Shown: positions 54,497-63,124 of the stretch, one piece after another
Layout: every line of letters starts with the position of its first letter
Position numbering within the stretch: position 1 is the stretch's first letter
Source: JANWJE01 sp044326545
GTDB lineage: Bacteria; Chlamydiota; Chlamydiia; Chlamydiales; Parachlamydiaceae
Length of the DNA stretch: 64,000 bases
Reading direction: 5' to 3'
Assembly: GCA_044326545.1 (NCBI GenBank)
Contig: JBIRBM010000002.1
Coordinates: 124,001-188,000, forward strand
The notes under the pieces: model-generated
The model's input: the letters and a program-made list of their open reading frames with translations, nothing else
Told to the model about the DNA's origin: nothing
The model's database searches: none
Translations under genes and position numbers: made by a program

Positions 54497-55155
54497 GGAT
54501 AATCCTCTTCCTTCTCAAGAAGCAAGTCGACGATTTCTGCTGATGATGTTTGTATTTCCAATACAAACCCTTCGATTCTACTCACAATATAATTATAAGC
54601 CAAAACGGAAGGGATCGCAACGACAAGTCCGGCCGCTGTTGTCACAAGTGCATACTCCATGGCCTCTCCAATCCGTGTTGCGGAAATGTCAACCAATCCA
54701 CTGAGGCGCATTTCGGCAAAAGCTTGAATAAATCCCAAGACAGTTCCCAGTAGTCCGATTAAAGGGGCAACGTGTGCGATAATGGATAAAATCTTGGCAT
54801 TCTTTTCCAAACGGGCAATTTCAATAAGCCCTGTAATTTCCATGGCGGATTCAATTTGCTCTTTCGTTCGGTTGTGCTTTAAAATGCCTGCTTTAATAAT
54901 CGCTGCGATTGTTCCTTTGGCCTCTTCACATAATTGGATTGCTTCAACTAAATTGCCTGCTTTGATGGTTTTGCGAATTGAAATGATAAATTGATTTGTA
55001 TCGATTTCAGATCGATTAAGTTGCATCAGACGTTCTATAAATATAGTGAAACTTACGATAGAACAGCCAACAATAATAAATAAAATTAAATTCCAATGAG
55101 TTCCGTAACTAAAAATATTCCCTAAGAAAACGAATGACTGAAGGTTAGTATCCAT
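54493..55155 (-). CDS. exbB: ExbB/TolQ family proton-channel subunit
   Basis: Three helices, with the conserved stretch LSIIAHVAPLIGLLGTVLGFIQAF and IGEAMEYALVTTAAGLVVAIPSVLAYN that lines the ion path. Length of 220 aa fits the family. It overlaps the end of the large TPR gene by 11 bases and exbD by 4, so the whole run from TPR to the zinc-ribbon gene is probably one operon. Confidence 0.92.
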   Translation of the reverse strand: MDTNLQSFVFLGNIFSYGTHWNLILFIIVGCSIVSFTIFIERLMQLNRSEIDTNQFIISIRKTIKAGNLVEAIQLCEEAKGTIAAIIKAGILKHNRTKEQIESAMEITGLIEIARLEKNAKILSIIAHVAPLIGLLGTVLGFIQAFAEMRLSGLVDISATRIGEAMEYALVTTAAGLVVAIPSVLAYNYIVSRIEGFVLEIQTSSAEIVDLLLEKEEDYP

Positions 55156-57895
55156 GTATTTTTTCCAATTTCTCTATTGCGTATTGTGCCCACTCTCCCC
55201 CTTTTTGGGCGACAGCCTCTAACTGCTTAATTGCCAGTTCCGGCCTTCCTTGTAACTGATAGATCTCAGCCCGTAAAAACATCGCTTTAATGCGTAAAGG
55301 GGAAATGACATCTTGATTAATCACTTTAGACAAGATGGTCATCGCTTGATCAAGTTGATTGAGCTCCTTATAGCATATGCTTTGTTGGATCCAAAGATCA
55401 AGTTTTTCACTTGGACTTAATGAGATCGCCCCTTCAGCGGCTTTTTCTCCTTCTAAAAAATGATGCAATGCTTCCTTAAATTCTTTTTGATGCTGTGCCA
55501 GTTTTCCTTTGGCATACCATGCGCGCATCACCCCATATCCGCGAAAAATTTGAGCTTGATGGTAATGTTCTAAAGAGTGATTAAGGGTGATCTCTGCTTC
55601 TTTCCAATCATTTTTTTCCTCGTAGAGGCTAGCCAATCCTAATTCTGCATCGGCCCACATTTTGGGGTAAGGGGAATTGCAGCAGATCATCAGATCTTTT
55701 GCTAAAACGTTAGGAGTTGTAAAATCTTGAATCAGTTGCTTGAAAACCTCTTCCCCGTATTCCAAGTAAATCTTTTTTTTGCCTCCTTTTGATTGCTTTG
55801 CGATAGCTAAATTCAGCTGAGCTCTTTCAAGTTGACATTGATAACGGACCTTGACAAAATATTTTAAATCAACAGGAGAAAAATGCTTTTGTTCAAACAG
55901 TCTTTCAAAAATTGACTCAGCAGCTTGAAAGGCATCAATGGCAGCAGTTAAATCTTTTCTCTTTATGATCTCTCCTTCCTCAGAGAAGAAATCCTTTTTT
56001 TGATATAAACCAATCAAATAAAATGCGCTGATCGACAGTTGATGATTGGGGAATAATTGGGGCATTGCTTGAAGATGTTTAATCGTTTTGCGCTCACCTA
56101 GCAGGTATTCTCGATAAGAATAGAAGTAAAAGTAAGCAAGGGGGGCATATGAACTTTCACGCTCAAAATTAAAAGCTTGCTGAAAATAATCTCTTTTTAG
56201 AGCCTCTTGATTTTGTTGCCCTGCGCAATAGCCGCACCAGAATAAAGCTTCACTATGGGAGGAGGCATAAGCTTTTTCTTCTAAAAGAAGATGGAAGAGA
56301 GAGTCAGCTCTCTTCCAATCTTGCAAATGTAATGAGAGGAAACCCTCTAACTTGATATACCGCTCCTGCCAGTGTGAGTGAGAAGAAGGGGGGATTTGGA
56401 GCAAAGATTGAGCCTGATTTAACCTCTCTTGATCATTTAAAGAAAGCGCGATCCAGACAAAGAGACAACAGATCTCTTCTTGAGATTCCATTGTTTCTAA
56501 GAGAGAGGGAGTTGCCATCAATTCATCCAACATCTTGGCCGCAGCTTTAAGATGTGAATGATCACACGTGTGAATGTGGGCAAGAATGAGGTATTTATAC
56601 GCTTGTGCCAGCTTAGGCGGCCGTTTTTCGATTTGAATGACCTGAATAAATTCTCTAATTGCGACATCAAAGAGCTCAAAGGCCGTGACCATAGAACTTT
56701 TCATCGTTGTCACCGCTTCTTTAAAATCATTTAATCCCTTAGAAAATAAGAGATCAGCAGTAAAATCAAGGGGTTCATTGAGAGAGTCCAAGAGTTGTTG
56801 ATAAGATTGATTCCGTTGTTCATATGAAGGAGCAGTCGCTGCACGCCGAAGGAGGACTTCTTTCAATTGATCAGCGGAAAATAAACATTCTGATCGATTG
56901 AGAAGTTGTTCAGCTTTTGCAAAGGCCTCAGGATCGCTTAGCATTCTAGATTTGATCAGATAAAAATCAGTTAAAACGAGGGGAGATGTTTCATTAGGGG
57001 CCCGCTTAATCAATTCGTTGAGAAGGTCTTCAGCTTTTGAAAATAACACACTTAAACGATTGCTCTCTTCGGTTTTCATCGCTTGCTTAAGATAAATCGA
57101 AATCAAGCAATGTAAAAGATTTGTCGTCCATTTCCCGTTCGCACCAAGGGCTTTAGGTAATAATGTTTCAAAGTGAAGAGCCGCTTCATTTTCCATCTCT
57201 AGTCCAAGCGATGTCCACCCAGTCAAATAAATTCTTACGATGTCTAGAGGAGTTCCTTTGCAAATTTGATGAGATAAAGAATGAAGGATTTGTTGACTTT
57301 CCCGATAGCGATGTTCAATAAGAAAAAGTTTGGCAAGTTGTAATTGAGCACATTCATAATCAATCGCATCACCTCCTTGCGAAGAAATAGAAGAAAAAAG
57401 CTGTTGAGCATTTGCAAAATCTCCCATTTGCATATGATGATACCCTCGCTCTAAAGCGACCAAATTTCTCAATTTTTTAGAATGTTGAAAAGAACACTGC
57501 TGCAACAAATCTAACGCCTCCGGAAATTGCTTGAGTTGTCGATGAGCTAAGCTCATCAGGTATAACGCTTGATTGCGAAATAAAGAGGCGTCAAATGAAG
57601 AGAGGAGAGCTAAAGCTTCTTGAGGATGATTGTCTTCTAAATGACAAGCAGCCAACCGGATAGCCCACTGTGCTTTGAAGTTGTTGTCTTTTTCAACATC
57701 AAATAGATGGAGAAAAAAAGGAAGGGCGTCTCGATAAAGCTTTTCATGAAAGAGTTTTTCTGCAAGCTTTGGATGTTCGTGATTGAGCTCACCCCAAGCT
57801 AACAGGGGAAAAAAGAGCCCTAATCTGGAGAAAAGTAGGTAAATAAGGTGATGCAAGATGTTTAATGCATGTGCTTGTTTAGAACTTGTTTTCAT
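55145..57895 (-). CDS. Large tetratricopeptide-repeat protein, probably exported
   Basis: About 916 aa made of many 34-residue helical pairs (for example YRDALPFFLHLFDVEKD, NQALYLMSLAHRQLKQFPEALDLL and QSICYKELNQLDQAMTILSKV). The N-terminus from the Met at 57895 (MKTSSKQAHALN, then a hydrophobic stretch to LLAWGE) looks like a signal peptide; the frame is open 26 codons further upstream, but that part codes through the arm of a hairpin. As a TPR protein translationally linked to exbB it may organise a cell-envelope Tol/Ton-like assembly, similar in idea to YbgF. Confidence 0.82.
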   Translation of the reverse strand: MKTSSKQAHALNILHHLIYLLFSRLGLFFPLLAWGELNHEHPKLAEKLFHEKLYRDALPFFLHLFDVEKDNNFKAQWAIRLAACHLEDNHPQEALALLSSFDASLFRNQALYLMSLAHRQLKQFPEALDLLQQCSFQHSKKLRNLVALERGYHHMQMGDFANAQQLFSSISSQGGDAIDYECAQLQLAKLFLIEHRYRESQQILHSLSHQICKGTPLDIVRIYLTGWTSLGLEMENEAALHFETLLPKALGANGKWTTNLLHCLISIYLKQAMKTEESNRLSVLFSKAEDLLNELIKRAPNETSPLVLTDFYLIKSRMLSDPEAFAKAEQLLNRSECLFSADQLKEVLLRRAATAPSYEQRNQSYQQLLDSLNEPLDFTADLLFSKGLNDFKEAVTTMKSSMVTAFELFDVAIREFIQVIQIEKRPPKLAQAYKYLILAHIHTCDHSHLKAAAKMLDELMATPSLLETMESQEEICCLFVWIALSLNDQERLNQAQSLLQIPPSSHSHWQERYIKLEGFLSLHLQDWKRADSLFHLLLEEKAYASSHSEALFWCGYCAGQQNQEALKRDYFQQAFNFERESSYAPLAYFYFYSYREYLLGERKTIKHLQAMPQLFPNHQLSISAFYLIGLYQKKDFFSEEGEIIKRKDLTAAIDAFQAAESIFERLFEQKHFSPVDLKYFVKVRYQCQLERAQLNLAIAKQSKGGKKKIYLEYGEEVFKQLIQDFTTPNVLAKDLMICCNSPYPKMWADAELGLASLYEEKNDWKEAEITLNHSLEHYHQAQIFRGYGVMRAWYAKGKLAQHQKEFKEALHHFLEGEKAAEGAISLSPSEKLDLWIQQSICYKELNQLDQAMTILSKVINQDVISPLRIKAMFLRAEIYQLQGRPELAIKQLEAVAQKGGEWAQYAIEKLEKIHGY

Positions 57896-57970
57896 GTTTT
57901 TTTGGCCTTTAGGCTTTCTTGAAAGTTCTCTAGAAGCTTTCATGCAAGCCCAAAGGCCAAAAAACATGAA
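57891..57970 (-). repeat. Long inverted repeat over the start of the TPR gene
   Basis: Arms 57891-57916 and 57946-57970 pair with one mismatch and one extra T (core TGGCCTTT), and an inner GAAAG/CTTTC pair closes the loop. The preferred ATG of the TPR gene lies within the distal arm, so the folded mRNA would hide it. Confidence 0.7.
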
Positions 57971-58141
57971 CACAGATTCTGAGAGCCTGTTTTCCAGACA
58001 TCGCTACTTTAAACTAAGGTCGCTATATTCTAAGGAATATGACTGTTATTGATAAAGAATTTCTTGCGCTTAAAGAGGCTGTCTAAAAATTAAACAACTT
58101 GTTAAAATGGAGAATTTTTCTGACATCATGAGAGGTTAATC

Positions 58142-60097
58142 ATGTTTTGCTCTCCATTTTTTTTCTCCTGGCTTAGCTGTTTAATTGCCCTATTTTTTTC
58201 TTTTCTTCATGCAGAAGATCAGAAAGTTTCCTTGCCCCCCCTCATCCCTCGGCAACTCTTATTTGGTCATCCGGTCAAAGCCTCTGCCAAGCTATCCTAT
58301 GATGGAACCAAGCTTGCCTACTTGGCTCCTGATTCCAAAAATATTCTCAATGTCTGGGTGCGGGATCTTGAAAAAAAAGAGGATGACAAACAGGTGACAC
58401 ATGATACAAAGCGAGGGATTCGGCAATTTTTATGGTCATTTGATCACCGTTCTATTTTATACATTCAAGATAAAGATGGAGATGAAAATTGGCACCTTTA
58501 CCAAGCGAATCTTTTGACAAACACAACAAAAGATTTGACTCCATTTGATGGAGTCAAGGTCGAGATCCTTGATGCCGATGCACATTTTCCTGATGAAATG
58601 TTGATTCAAATGAATAAACGCGATCCAACCCTTTTTGATGTCTACCGCCTGAATCTCAAGACGGGGCAGCTGGAGATAGAGACTGAAAATCCGGGAAACG
58701 TGATTGGCTGGATTGCTGACCATCATCTCCAAGTCCGGGCCTCTCAATCATTGGCTGAAGATGGATCCACAGTGATTCAGGTCCGCGATAAATTGACCAC
58801 TCCTTGGCGTAATTGGATGACGATTCCTCCAACTGAAATCGTGGAAATTCAAGGTTTCACCTCCGATAATCAATCTCTTTACGTGATGACAAGCGTGGGT
58901 GCGAATACGAGCCGCTTACTCAAAGTGAATCTCGACAGCGGACAACAGACAATGATAGCGCAAGACCCCAATTATGATCTTTCCACTCTTATTGTCCATC
59001 CAACAACGTATGCTCTTGAAGCAGTAGGCGTTGATCGAGAAAAGTATGAATGGATATTACTTGATGCCGGCTTAGCGGGAGATTTTCAATTTTTAAAAGA
59101 GCATCTTCAAGGCTCTTTTACTCTTGCAAGCCGAGATTTGGCTAATCAAAATTGGATTGTTGTCTCACAATCCGATCGGCGACCCAGTCACTTTTATCTC
59201 TATCGACGATCTGTTAAATCACTGGAATTTTTATTTAGCACTCAACCTGATTTAGAGCGATACACGCTCAGTCCCATGGAGCCTATCACGTTTCAATCAC
59301 GAGATGGCATGATTCTACATGGTTATTTGACGCTTCCTCAAGGCGGGGAGCGCAATCTTCCGGCCGTTTTGCTTGTACACGGCGGTCCTTGGGCTCGTGA
59401 TTCTTGGGGATTGCAGCCAATGGTTCAGTGGTTGGCCAATCGCGGTTATGCTGTTTTACAGATTAATTTTCGCGGCTCAACAGGGTATGGTAAGGCTTAT
59501 TTAAATGCAGGGAATCGCGAATGGGCCGGTAAAATGCATGACGATCTTCTTGACGGCAAAGAATGGATGGTGGCAAAAGGGATTGCCGATCCCAAAAAAA
59601 TCGCCATTGTGGGAGGCAGTTATGGGGGGTACGCAACCCTTGTCGGCCTCACATTTACCCCTGATGCTTTCTGTTGTGGAATCGACATTGTCGGCCCGTC
59701 GAATCTTGTGACTTTATTGCAGACTCTTCCTCCCTACTGGAAGCCCATGAAGGTGATCATGGATATTCGGCTAGGTAAGGTGGAGAGTGAGGAAGCGTTT
59801 TTGAAGTCTCGCTCACCGTTTTTTAAAGTGGATCAAATTAAAAAACCTCTTTTAATAGCGCAAGGGGCGAATGATCCTCGCGTTAAACAATCGGAAAGCG
59901 ATCAAATTGTTAAGGCGATGCGCGACAAGCAGATTCCTGTTGAATATTTATTATTCCCTGATGAGGGGCATGGATTTGCCCGGCCGGAGAATCGGTTGAA
60001 GTTTTATGCAGTGGCTGAATTGTTTTTGTCTAAATATTTAGGGGGGCGTTCAGAGCCTGCGTCATCTGAAGAAAATTGGGAATCACTCAAGCATTAG
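58142..60097 (+). CDS. S9 family (prolyl-oligopeptidase-type) serine peptidase, exported
   Basis: A signal peptide (FFFSWLSCLIALFFSFLHA) leads into a beta-propeller region with repeated strand motifs (LSYDGTKLAYLAP) and a C-terminal alpha/beta-hydrolase domain. The triad is visible: Ser493 in GGSYGGYATL, Asp578 in GANDPRVK, His610 in DEGHGFA. It likely cleaves short peptides or acyl-peptides in the periplasm. Divergent from the TPR operon and 7 bases ahead of the cysJ-like gene. Confidence 0.93.
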   Translation: MFCSPFFFSWLSCLIALFFSFLHAEDQKVSLPPLIPRQLLFGHPVKASAKLSYDGTKLAYLAPDSKNILNVWVRDLEKKEDDKQVTHDTKRGIRQFLWSFDHRSILYIQDKDGDENWHLYQANLLTNTTKDLTPFDGVKVEILDADAHFPDEMLIQMNKRDPTLFDVYRLNLKTGQLEIETENPGNVIGWIADHHLQVRASQSLAEDGSTVIQVRDKLTTPWRNWMTIPPTEIVEIQGFTSDNQSLYVMTSVGANTSRLLKVNLDSGQQTMIAQDPNYDLSTLIVHPTTYALEAVGVDREKYEWILLDAGLAGDFQFLKEHLQGSFTLASRDLANQNWIVVSQSDRRPSHFYLYRRSVKSLEFLFSTQPDLERYTLSPMEPITFQSRDGMILHGYLTLPQGGERNLPAVLLVHGGPWARDSWGLQPMVQWLANRGYAVLQINFRGSTGYGKAYLNAGNREWAGKMHDDLLDGKEWMVAKGIADPKKIAIVGGSYGGYATLVGLTFTPDAFCCGIDIVGPSNLVTLLQTLPPYWKPMKVIMDIRLGKVESEEAFLKSRSPFFKVDQIKKPLLIAQGANDPRVKQSESDQIVKAMRDKQIPVEYLLFPDEGHGFARPENRLKFYAVAELFLSKYLGGRSEPASSEENWESLKH

Positions 60098-60104
60098 AAC
60101 GATC

Positions 60105-61256
60105 ATGAATCCGATTTATAATAAGCAACATCCATTTTTAGCTTCTGTCAAGGAGCGTTATCCCTTATCTAAACCCGGATCTCAGAAGAATACCCAGCAC
60201 CTAGTTCTTGATCTTCGGGGATCGGGGCTCTGCTATGAAGTGGGAGATAGTGTTGGGATTTTTCCTCAGCATGATCAAGAGCTGGTTGAGAAGACACTGC
60301 GTGCACTAAATGCGACTGGACGGGAAACGGTTCAAGATAAAAAAACAGGAGAGTCGTCTCTTTTAGTCGACTATTTAACCTCTAAAGGAAATATCACGGC
60401 GATTAGCCCGAAACTCTTTGCTGAGATTGCGGCTCGCCAGCCCGATCGTGATAAAAAGCACGCATTAGAGGAGTTAAGAGGGGAAAATAACCGAGAGGCT
60501 TGCAAGCTTTATTTGCAAAAGCATGAAGTGTGGGATTTTTTGGCAGCAAATGAAGAGGTGGCGTTGACTCCTCAAGAGTGTGTTGATCTTTTGATGCCCC
60601 TCCTTCCCCGTTTTTATTCCATTTCTTCTTCTCAGAGATGTGTTGGAGAAGAGGTTCACTTAACTGTGGCTCCTGTTGAATATGAATCGAATGGCCATAA
60701 GCGACGAGGTGTTTGCACCCATTATATTTGCAACCTTGTTGAGAGGGATGATCCAGTGATTCCTCTCTTTGTTCAGCCCTCGCATGGATTTAAGCTGCCG
60801 CAAGATCCTGACGTTCCTCTTATCATGATTGGACCTGGAACCGGAGTTGCTCCATTTCGAGCCTTTCTACAAGAGCGCGTGTTCCATCACCAATCAAAAG
60901 GCAAGCATTGGCTGTTTTTCGGCGAGTGCAATCATGCGCATGATTTTTTTTATGAAGAAGAATGGCGAGAGTTTAGCCAAAAAGGGGACTTGCGGTTGGA
61001 TCTGGCTTTTTCAAGGGATCAGGCGGATAAAGTCTATGTGCAACATAAAATTTTCGAAAAAGGCGAAGAGTTTGTCAGGTGGCTTGAAGAAGGGGCTTAT
61101 CTTTATGTCTGCGGAGATGCTCAAAAAATGGCCAAAGACGTTGAGGCAGCGCTTCAGATTGTTCTACAAGAGTATGGGAGAAAAGATGTTCAGGCTGCCA
61201 GGGAGTATCTTAAGCTTTTACGGCAGCAAAAGCGGTACCTACGAGATGTTTATTAG
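60105..61256 (+). CDS. cysJ: CysJ-like diflavin reductase lacking the flavodoxin domain
   Basis: FAD-binding domain (YEVGDSVGIFPQHD, RFYSISSSQ, GVCTHYICNL) and NADPH domain (MIGPGTGVAPFRAFLQER, YLYVCGDAQKMAKDVE) are complete and end in ...QKRYLRDVY with the aromatic tail. The N-terminal FMN domain of sulfite reductase is absent, as in the chlamydial gene annotated cysJ (CT435). Its electron acceptor is unknown. The stop codon TAG is also the first three bases of the 163-bp repeat. Confidence 0.88.
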   Translation: MNPIYNKQHPFLASVKERYPLSKPGSQKNTQHLVLDLRGSGLCYEVGDSVGIFPQHDQELVEKTLRALNATGRETVQDKKTGESSLLVDYLTSKGNITAISPKLFAEIAARQPDRDKKHALEELRGENNREACKLYLQKHEVWDFLAANEEVALTPQECVDLLMPLLPRFYSISSSQRCVGEEVHLTVAPVEYESNGHKRRGVCTHYICNLVERDDPVIPLFVQPSHGFKLPQDPDVPLIMIGPGTGVAPFRAFLQERVFHHQSKGKHWLFFGECNHAHDFFYEEEWREFSQKGDLRLDLAFSRDQADKVYVQHKIFEKGEEFVRWLEEGAYLYVCGDAQKMAKDVEAALQIVLQEYGRKDVQAAREYLKLLRQQKRYLRDVY

Positions 61257-61416
61257 ACTTCTTCTGAAACTTCATTGACTTGCTAAAACCGCCATTTTTG
61301 GCATCTTTTTTGTAAAATTTTTCGACCGTATGCACGCATACGCTCTCAAAATTTTCAAAACAATCTGCTCAAAAAGGGCAATTTTTTCAAGCAAAGCAAG
61401 TTTCAGAAGAAGTCTA
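61254..61416. repeat. 163-bp palindromic repeat, copy 3
   Basis: Third copy of the element at 25386 and 42437. Where those have CTTCGGAAAC and GTTTCCGAAG, this copy has CTTCTGAAAC and GTTTCAGAAG: both arms changed together, keeping the pairing. It starts at the stop codon of the reductase gene. Confidence 0.93.
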
Positions 61417-61419
61417 TTG

Positions 61420-61444
61420 ACTCACCTTAGGTTCTAAGGTGAGT
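61420..61444. terminator. Short perfect hairpin between convergent genes
   Basis: ACTCACCTTAG, a GTT loop, and CTAAGGTGAGT pair completely (11 bp). It lies between the ends of the cysJ-like gene and ispF and may end transcription in both directions, although the T tracts are poor. CTAAGGTGAGT also occurs near 49182. Confidence 0.5.
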
Positions 61445-61453
61445 GATAAATCG

Positions 61454-61933
61454 TTATTCTTCTGTCGTTATGATGGCAAACACCTGAACACCGTCTCCAC
61501 ATCCAAAATCGGTTAACCCTTCGCCGGAGGTTGCCGTTATTCCAACTTTAGAGATCTCCACATTCATGATGCGGGCAATATTTTGACGCATCTGGAAAAT
61601 GCGATCTTTAATTTTGGGCTTTTTAGCTTCGATTGTGATGGCAACATGCCTAATTTTTTGTTTGTCAAGTGTTTTAATAGCTTCCACTAAATAGACTTCG
61701 CTATCGGTAATGCCATCTTTTAGACAAAGATCATCTGCAATATTGCCTAAGACTAAAATTCCTGTAAGGGAACTAATGGCGTTGCATAGGGCATGGAGGA
61801 CAACGTCACCATCAGAATTGGCATTAAAACCGGGGGCGTCTTCAAAAATTAATCCTCCAATCACACAAGGTTTTGAGGAGTCAGGGGGAAGAAAACGGTG
61901 ACTGTCCTGCCCAATTCCTGTCCGCACAATCAT
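61454..61933 (-). CDS. ispF: 2-C-methyl-D-erythritol 2,4-cyclodiphosphate synthase
   Basis: Fifth step of the MEP isoprenoid route. The zinc ligands are visible in GIGQDSHRF (Asp and His) and VVLHALCNAI (His), and TSGEGLTDFG is the C-terminal motif. GGAG seven bases upstream supports the ATG at 61933; the frame's earlier Met residues have no such site. Next to cysJ as in Chlamydia (CT434-CT435). Length of about 159 aa is normal. Confidence 0.94.
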   Translation of the reverse strand: MIVRTGIGQDSHRFLPPDSSKPCVIGGLIFEDAPGFNANSDGDVVLHALCNAISSLTGILVLGNIADDLCLKDGITDSEVYLVEAIKTLDKQKIRHVAITIEAKKPKIKDRIFQMRQNIARIMNVEISKVGITATSGEGLTDFGCGDGVQVFAIITTEE

Positions 61934-62118
61934 ATTCAATCTCCATTGGTAATAGATGTGTTGCATCATCAATCGATTTGCCCACCAAAATTGATCCTTT
62001 TTTTACTTGATAGGATGGCGATATCAATGGGAAATTGAGTCGCAAATGATGGAAAAAATTTAATGAAAATTTTGCACCAGGCATCTTTAAATCTAAAGAA
62101 AAAAATGCAAAAGAGATA

Positions 62119-62661
62119 TTAGGGAGTCAATTTAGAATAGATCATATCTTTACGAGCGGTGATGCGCAATGGGGGGCCGAAGCTGCCATCTGCATGTTCG
62201 TATTCACTAAACGATCCATTTTTAACTCCTCCAAACTGTTGGATAAATGTATTTTCACTATATCCTCGAAACTCCCTTTCCATTACCCCCTCTTCAATGT
62301 AGAAACGAGGTGTATAAGGGAAGAATGTGAATTCTTTTACCCAATTACAAAGTTTTGTCAACCAATTTGCCTGACTGATTTTACTGTCTGTGAGTTGATA
62401 GAAGTTTTTCAGCTTATCGCTAATTTCTATTCCTGCCACTCGTTCTTGAGTGGTGAGATCATCTAAATCAGAACGTTGCCGACTAGCGCTCAACATTTTT
62501 GTGACTAATTCATCTAATGAAAGCGATTCTTCATATCCAGCGACTGTGATCACTCGGTTTCCCCAAAAAGAAACGCTCCCTTGAGAATTTTTGAGGAGGG
62601 TATGTATTGCAGGTAAAGCATAAGCGATCGAGAGAGAATCTATATAAGCACCAATTTTCAT
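62119..62661 (-). CDS. Hypothetical protein, 180 aa
   Basis: No family recognised. The start MKIGAYIDSLSIAYALPAIHTLL is mildly amphipathic; the middle is helical (LSLDELVTKMLSASRQRSDLDDL), and the last 60 residues carry aromatic and Gly residues (FIQQFGGVKNGSFSEYEHADGSFGPPL). No signal peptide is clear. It is flanked by non-coding DNA on both sides and likely stands alone. Confidence 0.6.
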   Translation of the reverse strand: MKIGAYIDSLSIAYALPAIHTLLKNSQGSVSFWGNRVITVAGYEESLSLDELVTKMLSASRQRSDLDDLTTQERVAGIEISDKLKNFYQLTDSKISQANWLTKLCNWVKEFTFFPYTPRFYIEEGVMEREFRGYSENTFIQQFGGVKNGSFSEYEHADGSFGPPLRITARKDMIYSKLTP

Positions 62662-63124
62662 CTGTATGACTCCGGTTATCCTCTCGACTTTTTACAATTT
62701 TTGGAACAAAATTTGCATTGATTGGCCTCTCTTGAACGGTGATTGGCCTTATTGCATAAAAATGTCTTAGGGCGTCTCATCAATTGATGAGACGCCCTAT
62801 TAGCATTTATGTAAAAAAGCTACCGAAAATTAAAAAAAATCGAGAGCATTATGAATTTATAATAAACAATTTTACTCTTATTTTTATTAATGATCAATGA
62901 TGATTCACTTCGTCATTTAGAAAATTTCTTAAAATGTGGAGCCGCCCTATTATTCATAGGTTGCTTCAAGTGTTCAAAAAAGTTTATTCTTTTTGATCGA
63001 TGATATGACAAGCAATATCACTTAAGTTTCACTTTTTCAATCAATTTGATTGCGTATAACGCAATAGTTGTGTAATTTTCTCTTCTAATTTCGTTAAAAA
63101 TGTTGAATGATAGGATGATTGGGC
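62662..63124. other. AT-rich non-coding stretch with a 30-bp perfect palindrome
   Basis: No gene. AGGGCGTCTCATCAA and its exact complement meet without a spacer at 62769-62798, and AAATG/CATTT arms lie just outside. The remaining 300 bases up to murA are AT-rich and probably hold its promoter. AGGATG nine bases before the murA ATG is a plausible ribosome site. Confidence 0.6.

Noticed and set aside
58039..58086. Fifteen-codon frame with AAGGA upstream in the TPR-S9 gap
   Set aside because: The ribosome site is good, but the product is too short to judge and its end matches the TCTAAAAA repeat motif; it may be a gene fragment.
61881..62084. Open frame of 67 codons on the minus strand next to ispF
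   Set aside because: It overlaps the ispF start out of frame and has no ribosome site or family features.
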